From NCBI RefSeq assembly GCF_030719295.1, contig NZ_CP120997.1, positions 62,001 to 126,000 of the forward strand: DNA of 64,000 bases, given 5' to 3'. This stretch comes from Streptomyces sp. Mut1. Its GTDB lineage: Bacteria; Actinomycetota; Actinomycetes; Streptomycetales; Streptomycetaceae. A model generated the notes under the pieces. The model had not been told where the DNA came from, searched no databases, and saw only the letters and a program-made list of their open reading frames with translations. Made by a program: the position numbers and the translations under genes. Below are positions 32,069 to 41,094 of this stretch, piece by piece (position 1 is the first letter of the stretch; each line of letters begins with the position of its first letter).

Positions 32069-33349
32069 TCAGACAATCTCGGACACCTTCTTCACCGAGC
32101 CGAGCGGCGAGAAAACGAATCCCAGCGCGAGCAGCACCAGGAGGACCCCCATGCCGGTGTAGAACGCGCCGACTCCGGCGGGGCCTTCGACGACCAGGCC
32201 GCCCGCCATGCCGCCGAGCGGCACCGCGCACCAGGCGAGGACCATCGAGGTGGTGGTGACCCGGCCGAGGAGACGGTCGGGGACGATGCGCTGGCGCAGT
32301 GACAGCGCGTTGATGTTGAACAGCGCGCTGAAGGCGGCGACGCCCGCCCAGGCGAACAGCGCCGCGGTGTAGTGCGGTACCAGGCCGAGTGCCGCCGTGC
32401 ACAGGCCGACCACCGAGAGGGAGCCGAGGGTGAGCACGGGGAACCTGGCGCGTTCACTGATGCGGGCGGCGCACAGGGACATCACGACGATGCCCGCGCT
32501 GCCCGCCGCGTAGAGCCAGGCGAGTTGCCGGTCTCCGGCGTCGAGGTGGGTCTTGGCGAGCACCACGAGCTGGCTGGGGGCTCCGGCGTAGACGAAGTTC
32601 ACCAGCACCATCAGCGCCGAGACGGAGCGGAGCACCCGGTGGCCCAGGACGAAGCGCAGTCCTTCGCCGATCTCTCCGCCGAGTTCGCGCATCCGGCCGC
32701 GCAGGTCTCCGGCCGGCCGGCCGGGCTGTTCCCGGTCGGGGGTGAGCGGCGTCCGGATGAGCAGCAGGGTCACGGCGGACAGGATGAACGCGGTCGCGTC
32801 GACCAGCAGCAGGTCCACGGCGGGCACCACCGCCACGGCGGTGCCGGCGATGACCGGCCCCAGCATGTCCATGGCCGATGTCCCGGCCTGGAGACGGCCG
32901 TTGGCGCGGACCAGGTCGTCCTTGCCCGCGAGGGTGGCGACGACCGTGACGGTGCCGGTGCCGGTGACGATCCGGAACGTGGTGAGCAGGAAGCCCATGG
33001 CGAGGTAGACGGCGACCGGTACCGGCCCGAACAGCGTCATCACCGGCGCTGCCAGCAGCACCAGGCAGGAGCACACATTGGCGAACGCCATCAGACGGCG
33101 GCGTTCGTACCGGTCGGCGAGCGCCCCGACCAGCAGTCCGAACAGAAGGTAGGGAAGGAACCCCACGGCGAAGCCGGCGCCCATGACGGCCGGCGATCCG
33201 GTCTGCCTGTAGAGGAGCAGGGGCAGGGCGAACGCGGTGAAGGAGGAACCCAGCGCGGTGGCGCACTGCCCCAGCACGAACAGGCGGAAATCGCGGCTCT
33301 TTCGGCCCTCGTTCCGCTGCGCCGTCACCGTCACCGCAACTCCGTCCAC
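32069..33349 (-). CDS. Major facilitator superfamily transporter, probable product exporter
   Basis: The 426-aa protein has about twelve hydrophobic helices and the MFS_3 (EntS-type) pattern, with 'GLLVGALADRYERRRLMAFANV' as the loop 2-3 motif, 'GTSAMDMLGPVIAGTAVAVV' and 'QLVVLAKTHLDAGD' in the second half. It should export the pathway product or a precursor using the proton gradient and may give self-resistance. It is immediately upstream of the NRPS gene (16-bp gap) and leads arm 3. The start is either this GTG with GGAG seven bases upstream or a GTG 15 bp further in, also with GGAG. Confidence 0.85.
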   Translation of the reverse strand: MDGVAVTVTAQRNEGRKSRDFRLFVLGQCATALGSSFTAFALPLLLYRQTGSPAVMGAGFAVGFLPYLLFGLLVGALADRYERRRLMAFANVCSCLVLLAAPVMTLFGPVPVAVYLAMGFLLTTFRIVTGTGTVTVVATLAGKDDLVRANGRLQAGTSAMDMLGPVIAGTAVAVVPAVDLLLVDATAFILSAVTLLLIRTPLTPDREQPGRPAGDLRGRMRELGGEIGEGLRFVLGHRVLRSVSALMVLVNFVYAGAPSQLVVLAKTHLDAGDRQLAWLYAAGSAGIVVMSLCAARISERARFPVLTLGSLSVVGLCTAALGLVPHYTAALFAWAGVAAFSALFNINALSLRQRIVPDRLLGRVTTTSMVLAWCAVPLGGMAGGLVVEGPAGVGAFYTGMGVLLVLLALGFVFSPLGSVKKVSEIV

Positions 33350-33590
33350 GACCGTGCTCCGTCCCCCGTGGGGCCGCAGGCTCCTACCACCAACCGTTGA
33401 TGCGCGATCTCATCCGCACTGCTCACACCCCTTCAGTCCCGTTCCACACAGCGATGATGGCCATGCCGTGATCCTTGATCCATGCGCGGCGGCGGCGAAC
33501 ACCGGACGTGGCGGACAGACGACTCGCCGCCGATCCGTCTCAGATTCCGGACCGTTCCGGCCGGGTGCGCGCACGGCGGGGCACGGGGCC

Positions 33591-34583
33591 TCACCGCGCG
33601 TCGAGCTGCTCACCCAGTCCCCGCCATCCGTCGGCACACGCCAGCGCCACGGTCCGCAGGGCCTCCCGGCAGTGGGCCGGTGCCGTGTCGGCCACCTCCC
33701 CCGCCTGGTCGAGGAAGCCGAGCGTCGCGGAGACCAGCTGGAGCAGGGCGCGGCCCCGTTCGGTGTACTGGAGCGACGGGTCCCGCTGGAGGGCTTCGAG
33801 CCGTTTGCGGGCGCCGGTCTCGTCCGGTTCCCCGGCCGGCGGGGTGGCGCGCACGGTCACGGCGGGGGCAGGGGCCGTACGGTGCGCGAGGGTCTTCTCC
33901 TCCTTGGCCGCGGCCAGCGAGCGGCGGACGTCCAGGGCGGTGCCGACCGAGATGTCCGCACGCCGGGCGACCTCGCGCAGGCTGGTCGCGGGGCTGCCCG
34001 ACAGGATGGCCGCCGCCGTCCTGCGGCCCTCCGCCGCGGAGACCGGGCGCCGTCTCCCGTCCTTGCCGATCCGGGTGTTCAACCGCGCCCCGTCAGCGGT
34101 TGAACGGCGGCGCAGCCCCGCGACGGTCCTCGGCGCCACTCCGCAGACCGTGGCGATCCACCGGTCCGAGCGTTCGGGCTCCGAGGCGAGGATTCTTTCG
34201 ACGGCGGCCGTCCGGTCGGCGGGGGCGAGCGGCCTGCCGTGCGCGCTGTTCATCCGGACGGCCGCGACGAACGCCTCGCTGTCCGTCCCGTCGAAGAAGA
34301 CGACGCGGACCCGGTGGTCGCCCCGGGCGCGGGCGGCCTCCAGCCGGTGCGTCCCGTCCACCACGCGCAGGGTGTCCCGGTGCACGACGAGGGGAGGCAG
34401 CTCCTGTGCCAGTTCGGCGAGCTGCCGGACGTAGGCGGTGTTCACCCCGTTGACCCTGGGCGACAGGCCGCCGCGCAGAGTGGCGACATCCAGCCAGACC
34501 CGGGTCTCGCCGGCCCCTGCCGGCCGGCCTGCGGGTGTCCGCTCCGCGGGTTCGCCGCGGCTGGTTCGGGATGTCGTGAGCAC
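33591..34583 (-). CDS. StrR-type pathway regulator with ParB/sulfiredoxin-like N-terminal domain
   Basis: The 330-aa protein has the ParB/Srx fold seen in antibiotic regulators: 'WLDVATLRGGLSPRVNGVNTAYVRQLAELAQELPPLVVHRDTLRVVDGTHRLEAARARGDHRVRVVFFDG'-like order of strands, ending in the HRL-containing box. A helix-turn-helix follows in 'SDRWIATVCGVAPRTVAGLRRR', and another in 'SLREVARRADISVGTALDVRR'. Homologous regulators (StrR, NovG, Teicoplanin-type) activate antibiotic clusters. The GTG at 34583 is chosen because GGGAGG lies at the right distance. The gene diverges from the SARP gene across a 378-bp region with heptamer repeats, so one regulator may control the other. Confidence 0.8.
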   Translation of the reverse strand: MLTTSRTSRGEPAERTPAGRPAGAGETRVWLDVATLRGGLSPRVNGVNTAYVRQLAELAQELPPLVVHRDTLRVVDGTHRLEAARARGDHRVRVVFFDGTDSEAFVAAVRMNSAHGRPLAPADRTAAVERILASEPERSDRWIATVCGVAPRTVAGLRRRSTADGARLNTRIGKDGRRRPVSAAEGRRTAAAILSGSPATSLREVARRADISVGTALDVRRSLAAAKEEKTLAHRTAPAPAVTVRATPPAGEPDETGARKRLEALQRDPSLQYTERGRALLQLVSATLGFLDQAGEVADTAPAHCREALRTVALACADGWRGLGEQLDAR

Positions 34584-34645
34584 AACTGCCTCCCAGGAGT
34601 TCGGGACCGTTGCGCAGAGAAGATACGAGGGTCGTTCCGCGACGG

Positions 34646-34674
34646 CGTACACATGCCGTACATAGCGCGTACAT
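34646..34674. promoter_or_regulatory. Three direct heptamer repeats at 11-bp period, candidate SARP box
   Basis: CGTACAC, CGTACAT and CGTACAT begin at 34646, 34657 and 34668, separated by 4-bp spacers. Direct heptamers every 11 bp, one helical turn, are the known recognition pattern of SARP activators. The site lies between the StrR-type gene (start 34583) and the SARP gene (start 34962). It fits a promoter facing either way, since the rest of the 378-bp gap holds no gene; a TATGAT hexamer at 34836-34841 is a possible -10 for the SARP gene. Confidence 0.65.
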
Positions 34675-34961
34675 TCATGTATTCGCCCTGCTGGCAAGGG
34701 TGTTGGACCCACCGGGCACGCCTGGAGCCCCCTCGCGCGACCGGTCGCGGGGGCCGTGCGGCCGAGGCCGCCCGGCGGCGCGGCCGGTTCTGTCTCCGCA
34801 GGACGGGACCGCAGACAGATCCGCTCTCGGTGCACTATGATCACGCGCACTTTCAGAGGTGTTTTCCGGCCTTGCCGAGACTCGGTCTCAGCTACGCCGT
34901 GTTCCGCCCTGCCCGCCTGTCCGTGTCACGGGCGGTGGGCAGCACACGTGTCTCGCCCCGG

Positions 34962-37853
34962 ATGGTGCCCGTGCAATTCGAACTCCTCGGACAGCTCACG
35001 GTGAGCACTGCGGGGCGGCCCATCGATCCGGGTCCGGGGAAGGCCCGGCTGCTGCTCGTCGCTCTCCTGCTCCACAGCAACCAGACGGTGCCGCACGCCA
35101 CTCTTCTGGAGGCTCTGTGGCACGACGACCCGCCCCCTTCCGCGCACGCCAATCTGCGCACGTACGTACGGGGGCTGCGGCGGGCCTTCGGGCCGGACGA
35201 GGGGGACCGGCTGGGTCACTCCCCCGGCGGCTACCGGTTAAGGGTCGGTCCGCTCGAACGGGACGTGGACCGCTTCGAAGCCGCTTCGGAGCGCGGTCGC
35301 GAGGCTCTGGCAACGGCCGGCCCGGCCGCCGCGCGGGCCGAGTTCAGGAAGGCGCTCGACCTGGTGTCCGGCCCGGAGCCGCTGTCCGGGCTGCCGCTCA
35401 CCCCGCTGCTCGCCAGACGCGTGGCGCCCATCACCGACATGTGGCTCACCGTCGAGGAGGAACACGCCGAGACCCTGCTCGCCCTGGGGTCGGCCGCCGA
35501 AGCCGTACGGCGCATCGGGCCGCTGCTCGAACGCCATCCGCTGCGCCAGCGCGCCTGGGCGCAGCTGATGCTCGGGCAGTATCGCGTGGGCAATGTCGCC
35601 GCGGCCCTGGACGCCTACCGCCGGGCCCGGCAGTCGCTCCGGCAGGAGTCGGGAGTGGACCCGCGGCCCGAGCTGACCGCGCTGCACGACGACATCCTGC
35701 ACCACCGCCCCCATCTGGCCGGGCCGCGCGGCACCCCTCAGCCGTCCGCGGCCGGCACCGGCACGCCCGCCGCGGCCGCACCGGACGCCCCATCGGATCC
35801 GCACGCCCCTCCGCCCGATCCGACCAGCAGCCTGAGACCCCGTCAGCTTCCGTCGGCGCTCCAGGACTTCCAGGGGCGCGACCAGGACGTCACCCGGCTC
35901 GACCGGTGGCTCGACCAGGCCTTGGCTCCCCCGGGCACGCCGATGATCGCAGCCGTGTCCGGGATGGCGGGGGTGGGCAAGACCTCGCTCGCCCTGCACT
36001 GGGCGCACCGGGTGGCCGGCAGGTTCCCCGACGGTCAGCTCTACGTGGATCTGCGGGGGTACAACACCGGCGGCGCGCTGCCGCCGGAGGACGCGCTGCG
36101 CGGGTTCCTGGAGGCGCTGCACGTTCCGCAGAACCGGATTCCGCCCGATCTGAAGGGCCGGGCCGCGCTCTTTCGCAGCCTGCTCTCCACCCGGCGCCTG
36201 CTGATCGTCCTGGACAACTGCCGCGACGCCGAGCAGGTGCGTCCGCTGCTGCCCGGTCCCGGTTCGTGTGTGGCGGTGGTGACCAGCCGGGACCGCCTCA
36301 CGGGCCTGGTGGTCAGGAACGGTGCCCGGCCCCTGGTGCTGGGGGTGCTCGCCCCGCGCGAGGCGCACGCCCTGCTGGGCTCCCGGATGGGCGTGGACCG
36401 GCTCGGGACCGATCCGGACGCCGCCGACGCGATCGTCCGCGCGACCGGTGGGCTCCCGCTCGCGCTCGCCATTGTCGCGGCCCGGATATCGGAGCAGCCC
36501 GGCTTCCCCCTGAAGGCTTTCGCGGACGAGTTGTGCGGGGCCGACGGGCCGCTGGACGCTCTCGACGAGGGGGAGGCCCGTCAGGTCTTCTCGTGGTCGT
36601 ACCTGGCGCTCAGTGAGCAGGCGGCCCGTCTCTTCCGTCTGCTCGGGCTGCACCCCGGGCCCGGTCTCACCGTGGCGGCGGCTGCCGCGCTGGCCGGCAC
36701 CACGGTGCCCGGCGTCGCGCCGAAGCTGCGCGAACTGACCCGGCTGCATCTGCTGACCGAGCAGGCTCCGGGCCGGTACGCCTTGCACGATCTGCTGCGG
36801 GCCTACGCCGCCGAACTCGCCGCCCTCCCGGAGTACGCGAAGGACCGTGCCGCGGCCCTCCACCGGATGTTCGACCACTGTCTGCACGTGGCTCACCCGG
36901 CGGGCGTCCTGCTCCAGCCGCAGTGGCAGTCCTTCGAGCCGGTCGCGCGTCTGGCCGAGCCCACCGCCGCCCCGCCCGCCGATCCCGAGGCGGCCGCAGC
37001 GTGGTTCACGGCGGAGCAGGACGTCCTGCCGCGTCTGGTGGCGGCCGCCATGGACTCCGGCTTCGAGGCCTACGCCTGGCAACTGGCCTGGTCCCTGACC
37101 ACCTTCCTCGCACCGCGCGGTCTGTGGCAGCGTCAGAAGGAGGTCCAGCAACTGGCCCTGGCCGCCGCGGATCGTACCGGTGACCTGACCGGCCGGGCCG
37201 TCACGCACCGGTTGCTCGCCCGCGCGTACACCCGCCTAGGCGACCTGGTCTCGGCCGAGGAGCTGCTGACCCGGGCGCTCGCCTTCCACCGGGAGCTGGA
37301 CGACCCGGCCGGCCAGGCGCAGACTCTGCACAACCTCATGGAGGTCTGCTACGTCCAGGGGCTGCTGGACAAGGCGATCGTCTACGGCGACGAGGCGCTG
37401 CCACTGCACAGGCGGGGCGGCAACCGGGCCGGCGAGGCCCGCACCCTCAACGCCATCGGCTGGGTGCACGCCACCGCTGGAGACTACGGGTTGGCCCTCG
37501 CCCGCTGCTCCGAGGCGCTGACGCACCAGCCTCCCGGCACGGACGACAACGGCCGGGCCGCCACCCTGGACAGCATCGGGTACGCCCTCGACCGGTTGGG
37601 CCGGCCCGGGGAGGCCGTCCGGCGTTACGAGGAGGCCATCGGCCTGTTCCGTGTCACGGCCGACCGCTACCACGAGGCCGAGACGCTGCTGAGGCTCGGG
37701 GACACCCTGCTGGCCACGGAGAACCCCGCCGCCGCGCGGGAGGCCTGGCGGGAGGCGGCCGTCATTCTGGACGAGCTCGGCGACGCGACCGCCGGGGACG
37801 CCCACGACCGGCTGGCCCGCCTGGACCACGCCCCCGCCGACCGGGAGAACTGA
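34962..37853 (+). CDS. SARP-family transcriptional activator with NB-ARC and TPR domains (AfsR-like)
   Basis: The 963-aa protein starts with an OmpR-type winged helix ('VQFELLGQLTVSTAGRPI' to 'LRTYVRGLRRAFG...GYRLRV') and the bacterial transcriptional activator domain ('VDRFEAASERGREAL' to 'LDAYRRARQSLRQESGVDPRPEL'). Next, after a Pro/Ala-rich linker, comes an NB-ARC ATPase with P-loop 'AAVSGMAGVGKTSLALH' and 'RRLLIVLDNC'. Tetratricopeptide repeats follow ('LDDPAGQAQTLHNLMEVCYVQGLLDKAIVYGDEALPLHRRGGNRAGEARTLNAIGWV'). Such large SARPs integrate signals and activate antibiotic clusters through direct heptamer repeats like those at 34646. The ATG chosen gives the usual 'MVPVQFELLG' start; a GTG three codons later is an alternative. 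Confidence 0.85.
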   Translation: MVPVQFELLGQLTVSTAGRPIDPGPGKARLLLVALLLHSNQTVPHATLLEALWHDDPPPSAHANLRTYVRGLRRAFGPDEGDRLGHSPGGYRLRVGPLERDVDRFEAASERGREALATAGPAAARAEFRKALDLVSGPEPLSGLPLTPLLARRVAPITDMWLTVEEEHAETLLALGSAAEAVRRIGPLLERHPLRQRAWAQLMLGQYRVGNVAAALDAYRRARQSLRQESGVDPRPELTALHDDILHHRPHLAGPRGTPQPSAAGTGTPAAAAPDAPSDPHAPPPDPTSSLRPRQLPSALQDFQGRDQDVTRLDRWLDQALAPPGTPMIAAVSGMAGVGKTSLALHWAHRVAGRFPDGQLYVDLRGYNTGGALPPEDALRGFLEALHVPQNRIPPDLKGRAALFRSLLSTRRLLIVLDNCRDAEQVRPLLPGPGSCVAVVTSRDRLTGLVVRNGARPLVLGVLAPREAHALLGSRMGVDRLGTDPDAADAIVRATGGLPLALAIVAARISEQPGFPLKAFADELCGADGPLDALDEGEARQVFSWSYLALSEQAARLFRLLGLHPGPGLTVAAAAALAGTTVPGVAPKLRELTRLHLLTEQAPGRYALHDLLRAYAAELAALPEYAKDRAAALHRMFDHCLHVAHPAGVLLQPQWQSFEPVARLAEPTAAPPADPEAAAAWFTAEQDVLPRLVAAAMDSGFEAYAWQLAWSLTTFLAPRGLWQRQKEVQQLALAAADRTGDLTGRAVTHRLLARAYTRLGDLVSAEELLTRALAFHRELDDPAGQAQTLHNLMEVCYVQGLLDKAIVYGDEALPLHRRGGNRAGEARTLNAIGWVHATAGDYGLALARCSEALTHQPPGTDDNGRAATLDSIGYALDRLGRPGEAVRRYEEAIGLFRVTADRYHEAETLLRLGDTLLATENPAAAREAWREAAVILDELGDATAGDAHDRLARLDHAPADREN

Positions 37854-37882
37854 CACGTCCGCCGCCGTCGCCCGGTGGGGCG

Positions 37883-37898
37883 GCGCCCTGCGGGGCGC
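37883..37898. terminator. Hairpin between converging SARP and DUF5954 genes
   Basis: Arms GCGCCC and GGGCGC enclose a TGCG tetraloop, 30 bp after the SARP stop codon and on the 3' side of the converging gene. A short bidirectional terminator is likely. Confidence 0.5.
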
Positions 37899-37928
37899 TC
37901 ACGGGCGCCTCTTCCCACGGTCATACGG

Positions 37929-39029
37929 TCATGAGGCGGCATCCTCCTGCGTGGACTCGTCGAAGTGCACGACGCCGTCCTCGTCGAGGCGCGGGTGCAT
38001 GGCGATGGGGGTCGTCATGCTGACGTCGGACGGGCGCGGGCCCTCCGGCCCGTCAGGGCCCCAGCGCACCAGGCGGCGGGTCCGGGCGATCCGGAAGGTG
38101 GTGCCGTGGACCTCGACCTGGTTGCGCCGGCCCGCCCGGAGTTCGTCCGAGGTCCGGACGAGCTCGGTCAGTTCCGCGTCATGGGCGCCGGCCCCCTGCG
38201 CGAGGACGCCGCGCGCGTCGGCATCGCCCGGGGCGTCGAGCGCGATCAGGCCGCGCTCGCGGGGGCCCAGCCAGGTCAGGGAGAAGTCCAGGGACCGTCG
38301 TGCGTCGTGGGGGCTGGCGTGCAGGCCGCTGCCGACGGTCCACCCGCCGCCCTTGCCGGAGCGCTCCACGATCGCGAACGCGGTCGGCAGGAAGAGGATG
38401 TCGGGGTGCGTTTCCAGGGCGCGTGCGGAGTCGCGCAGTACGGCGCGGGGGAACCGGGCCCCGGAGTAGGCCAGGGAGCGCATGGCCAGCCGTTCACTGG
38501 CCTGCATGGGAGAAAGCGGCGCGTCCGGGTTCAGGACCAGGTCCTCATCGACCCGTGCGCGACCGGCGCCACGGCTCCAGTCGGGGTCGAGGGGCTCGGG
38601 GTCGGTGGGCCGGGGTGTCTCCAGACCGCCGTCCTTGTCCAGGTCCGCGTACTCGTCGGCGCGCACCACCCGGTAGCGGGTGTCGAGCACGGTGAGCTCG
38701 CTGAGGCTCTCGGTCTCCAGCCGTGCGACCGCCGCCAGCAGCGCCCGCCGTTCCGCCCGGTCCTTCGCGGCGTCCTTGGCCCGGAACCACAGCGCGGAGT
38801 TCAGTTCGTCACGCGCCTGCTGCGGACAGCCGTGGGTGACCGGGACCACCACCCGCCACCGCTCGCCCCCGGTCTGCGTGGCCACGCCGAACAAAGGCCC
38901 CCGCACGGCGATTCCACGGCTGCGGACCGCCGCGTCGAGGGCGTCGGCCTCCACTGCGGACTCGACCGGCTCCACCGGCACCCGCACCACCACTGGCCGC
39001 CCGACCGGTACTGCGCTTTCTTCGCTCAT
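37929..39029 (-). CDS. DUF5954 family protein
   Basis: The 366-aa protein is of the streptomycete type starting 'PVVVRVPVEPVESAVEADALDAAVRSRGIAVRGPLFGVA', with a middle segment 'LAMRSLAYSGARFPRAVLRDSARALETHPDILFLPTAFAIVERS'. I believe this is DUF5954, a family of unknown function widespread in Streptomyces. No membrane segment, signal peptide or catalytic motif can be seen. It is separated from the cluster by a hairpin and is likely outside it. The start follows from the conserved N-terminus. Confidence 0.65.
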   Translation of the reverse strand: MSEESAVPVGRPVVVRVPVEPVESAVEADALDAAVRSRGIAVRGPLFGVATQTGGERWRVVVPVTHGCPQQARDELNSALWFRAKDAAKDRAERRALLAAVARLETESLSELTVLDTRYRVVRADEYADLDKDGGLETPRPTDPEPLDPDWSRGAGRARVDEDLVLNPDAPLSPMQASERLAMRSLAYSGARFPRAVLRDSARALETHPDILFLPTAFAIVERSGKGGGWTVGSGLHASPHDARRSLDFSLTWLGPRERGLIALDAPGDADARGVLAQGAGAHDAELTELVRTSDELRAGRRNQVEVHGTTFRIARTRRLVRWGPDGPEGPRPSDVSMTTPIAMHPRLDEDGVVHFDESTQEDAAS

Positions 39030-39158
39030 GCACCCATCCTGGATCCAACCACCGCCGCGCATAAAGCTTTTACCGGATCGTCCACCCCTTCGGGCGGTGC
39101 GCGGGACGTGGCGACGCCGTATGCCACCGGCCCGGCCGCGGGCGGCTAACGTGTCCGT

Positions 39159-39653
39159 ATGTCGTCCGTGAACCTGCGTCATTCGGTCCGGGCGGTCGTC
39201 CTCGACGAGGACGACCGCGTACTCCTGTGCCGGTTCACGATTCCGGAACCGGCGGGCACGGTGGTGTGGGCGGCGCCCGGCGGAGGAATCGAGCCGGGCG
39301 AGACACCTCTTGACGCGCTCCGCCGTGAACTGCTGGAGGAGGTCGGCCTGCCGATCGGGACCGATCCGCCGCACGTGTGGCACCAGGAGGTCGTAGCCCA
39401 CGGACACGCCGCGGGCTACGACGGCGTCGTCAACGACTACTTCCTGGTGCGCACCGCTTCGTTCACTCCGCGCGGGACCTTGTCCGACGAGCTGCTTGCC
39501 GCCGAGCACATCAGCGGCCTGAAGTGGTGGCACCCGCGCGAAGTCGCTTCCTACACCGGATCCGACCTCTTCTCTCCCCGTGACCTCGCAACCCTTTTGC
39601 GGGCGTTGACCGCCTTCGGTGTCCCGGCCGAACCGGTGCTGCTGGGCCTGTGA
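39159..39653 (+). CDS. NUDIX hydrolase
   Basis: The 164-aa protein contains a complete Nudix box, 'GIEPGETPLDALRRELLEEVGL', matching G-x5-E-x7-R-E-x2-E-E-x-G-hydrophobic, so metal-dependent hydrolysis of a nucleoside-diphosphate-linked compound is expected. The substrate is not evident; many such stand-alone Nudix proteins sanitize oxidized nucleotides or hydrolyse ADP-ribose. It sits 130 bp from the divergent DUF5954 gene and converges with the GH43 gene with only 9 bp between stops. Confidence 0.9.
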   Translation: MSSVNLRHSVRAVVLDEDDRVLLCRFTIPEPAGTVVWAAPGGGIEPGETPLDALRRELLEEVGLPIGTDPPHVWHQEVVAHGHAAGYDGVVNDYFLVRTASFTPRGTLSDELLAAEHISGLKWWHPREVASYTGSDLFSPRDLATLLRALTAFGVPAEPVLLGL

Positions 39654-39662
39654 GCGGGCCGC

Positions 39663-40736
39663 CTACTCGAAGAACTTCAGGCTCCAGCCGATGTCGGTGT
39701 TCGGGCCGGGGACGTTGGCCCTGCTGTAGGTGGTGTTGCCCCACCAGCAGAACGAGCCGGTGTACCAGTAGCGGTTCGCCCAGGAGTACGGCGTTCCCTT
39801 CGGGACCGCGTGGAACATCAGCGGAAACGTGGGGCCGGCGGGCGGGCTGGTGGCTATGTCGCCGTCGAGCAGGACGAATGTGTGGTGGCCGGGGCCGTTG
39901 ACGTACAGGGTCGGGTCCCAGCCCTGCATCATCGTGGCCCGGTTGGAACCGAACAGGCAGCCGTTCGACTTGTACCAGTCCCACACGTACGTCGGGTCTC
40001 CGCCCGCCCGCAGCCTCAGGTCGGCCAGGCAGTACTGGTCGCTCCAGCTCCCGTTGGCCGAATAGACGATGTGCAGCTGCCCGTTCGGATCCATGATCGC
40101 TTCCGGGGCCTCGTTGATGAACGGGTTGCCGACGACCCGCTCCCAGCTCTCGCGCGGCTGCGAGATCACGTACCGCCCGCCGGTCGGGGTCGTCGGTGAG
40201 CTCATCCGGGAGATGTAGAGGTTCTGCTCGACGTTGGTGTCGCCCGCCCAGCCGGACCAGACGAACCAGCGGGTGCCGCCGAAGGTGAACATCGTGCCGT
40301 CGATGGCCCACTTGTCGTCGGGCAGGGCCAGCTTCGTCTCCCCCGTGTAGCCGCTGTCGGGGCTGGCCGAGCTGATGACGTACATCCGGTGCGCCGCCGC
40401 GCGGCCCGCGGAGAAGTAGATGTAGTAGCGGCCCCCGTCCCGCACGATCTCCGGGGCCCAGACCTCTCCGCGGTCCTGGGTGTCCGACCACACCTGCCGG
40501 GCGGGCGCGTCGGCCAGGCCCGCGGTCGACGACGCCTGGCGCACCGCGACACCGCCGCCGGAGGACTCCACCGAGATGTAGGTCGATCCCACGCGCAGCA
40601 CGCTGGGATCCGCCGCGCGGTGCGTGGTCCGGCCCGCCTGCGCGGGCCCGGCGGAGAACAAGGACAGCGCCACGGCCAGGAGACCTGACAGCGCGAAGGC
40701 GGTGAGTCCGGAAACGCGGTGGGTGAGCTTCATCAT
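39663..40736 (-). CDS. Secreted GH43-family glycosidase, probable exo-arabinofuranosidase
   Basis: The 357-aa precursor starts with a Sec signal peptide (hydrophobic 'LTAFALSGLLAVALSLFSAG' ending in 'AQA-GRT'). The mature part is a five-bladed propeller of the GH43 type: 'ADPSVLRVGSTYISVES' has the general-base Asp, 'EVWAPEIVRDGGRYYIYFSAG' follows, and 'NEAPEAIMDPNGQLHIVYSA' has the general acid. The pattern resembles GH43 subfamily 26 exo-arabinofuranosidases of Streptomyces, acting on arabinan side chains outside the cell. An exact 14-bp palindrome lies 36 bp upstream of the start codon and suggests LacI-type control. The start codon lacks a strong ribosome-binding site. Confidence 0.75.
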   Translation of the reverse strand: MMKLTHRVSGLTAFALSGLLAVALSLFSAGPAQAGRTTHRAADPSVLRVGSTYISVESSGGGVAVRQASSTAGLADAPARQVWSDTQDRGEVWAPEIVRDGGRYYIYFSAGRAAAHRMYVISSASPDSGYTGETKLALPDDKWAIDGTMFTFGGTRWFVWSGWAGDTNVEQNLYISRMSSPTTPTGGRYVISQPRESWERVVGNPFINEAPEAIMDPNGQLHIVYSANGSWSDQYCLADLRLRAGGDPTYVWDWYKSNGCLFGSNRATMMQGWDPTLYVNGPGHHTFVLLDGDIATSPPAGPTFPLMFHAVPKGTPYSWANRYWYTGSFCWWGNTTYSRANVPGPNTDIGWSLKFFE

Positions 40737-40771
40737 CGGCGGTCCATCGATTCGTCTCCGCTTCGACCCGA

Positions 40772-40785
40772 TTACATCGATGTAA
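40772..40785. promoter_or_regulatory. Perfect 14-bp palindrome upstream of the GH43 gene, LacI-type operator candidate
   Basis: TTACATCGATGTAA reads identically on both strands with a central CG, as is usual for LacI-family operators. It sits 36 bp before the GH43 start. No LacI gene is adjacent. Confidence 0.55.
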
Positions 40786-40900
40786 GAACGTACGCACAGC
40801 AGCATGGCGAATTGTAGTGCCCATGTCAACAAAAGGTGAGTGACGAGTCCCCCGCGGGGCCGCCTCTCGTCGGAGGCGGCCCCGGGGCCGGGTCACGGGG

Positions 40901-41094
40901 TCACGAGTGCTCCGACGCGGCGGAGTCGGCCCCCGCATCGGCCTTCATTTCGCCTTGGCCTCGCTCTTGAGGATGCGGGCGGACTTGCCCAGCGAGCGCG
41001 CCATATCGGGAAGCTTCTTCGAGCCGAACACCATGATGACCACGAGCGCCACGATGAGCAGGTGCCACGGTTCCAGGCCGTTGCGGAGCAACAC
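40901..41094 (-). pseudogene. tatA: tatA-like twin-arginine translocase subunit, apparently frameshifted
   Basis: From a GTG at 41094 the translation is a typical TatA: '[44 protein letters not shown]', a single transmembrane helix followed by the FGSKKLP hinge and an amphipathic helix, but a TGA stops it after 49 codons at 40945. Directly there, in the next frame, the sequence continues as '[15 protein letters not shown]' with its own stop at 40901, exactly what a normal TatA tail looks like. One extra A in the AAA run would join the frames. Either this gene is a one-base mutant with a short but possibly working TatA, or the base call is wrong. TatA forms the protein-conducting pore of the Tat pathway. 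Confidence 0.75.
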
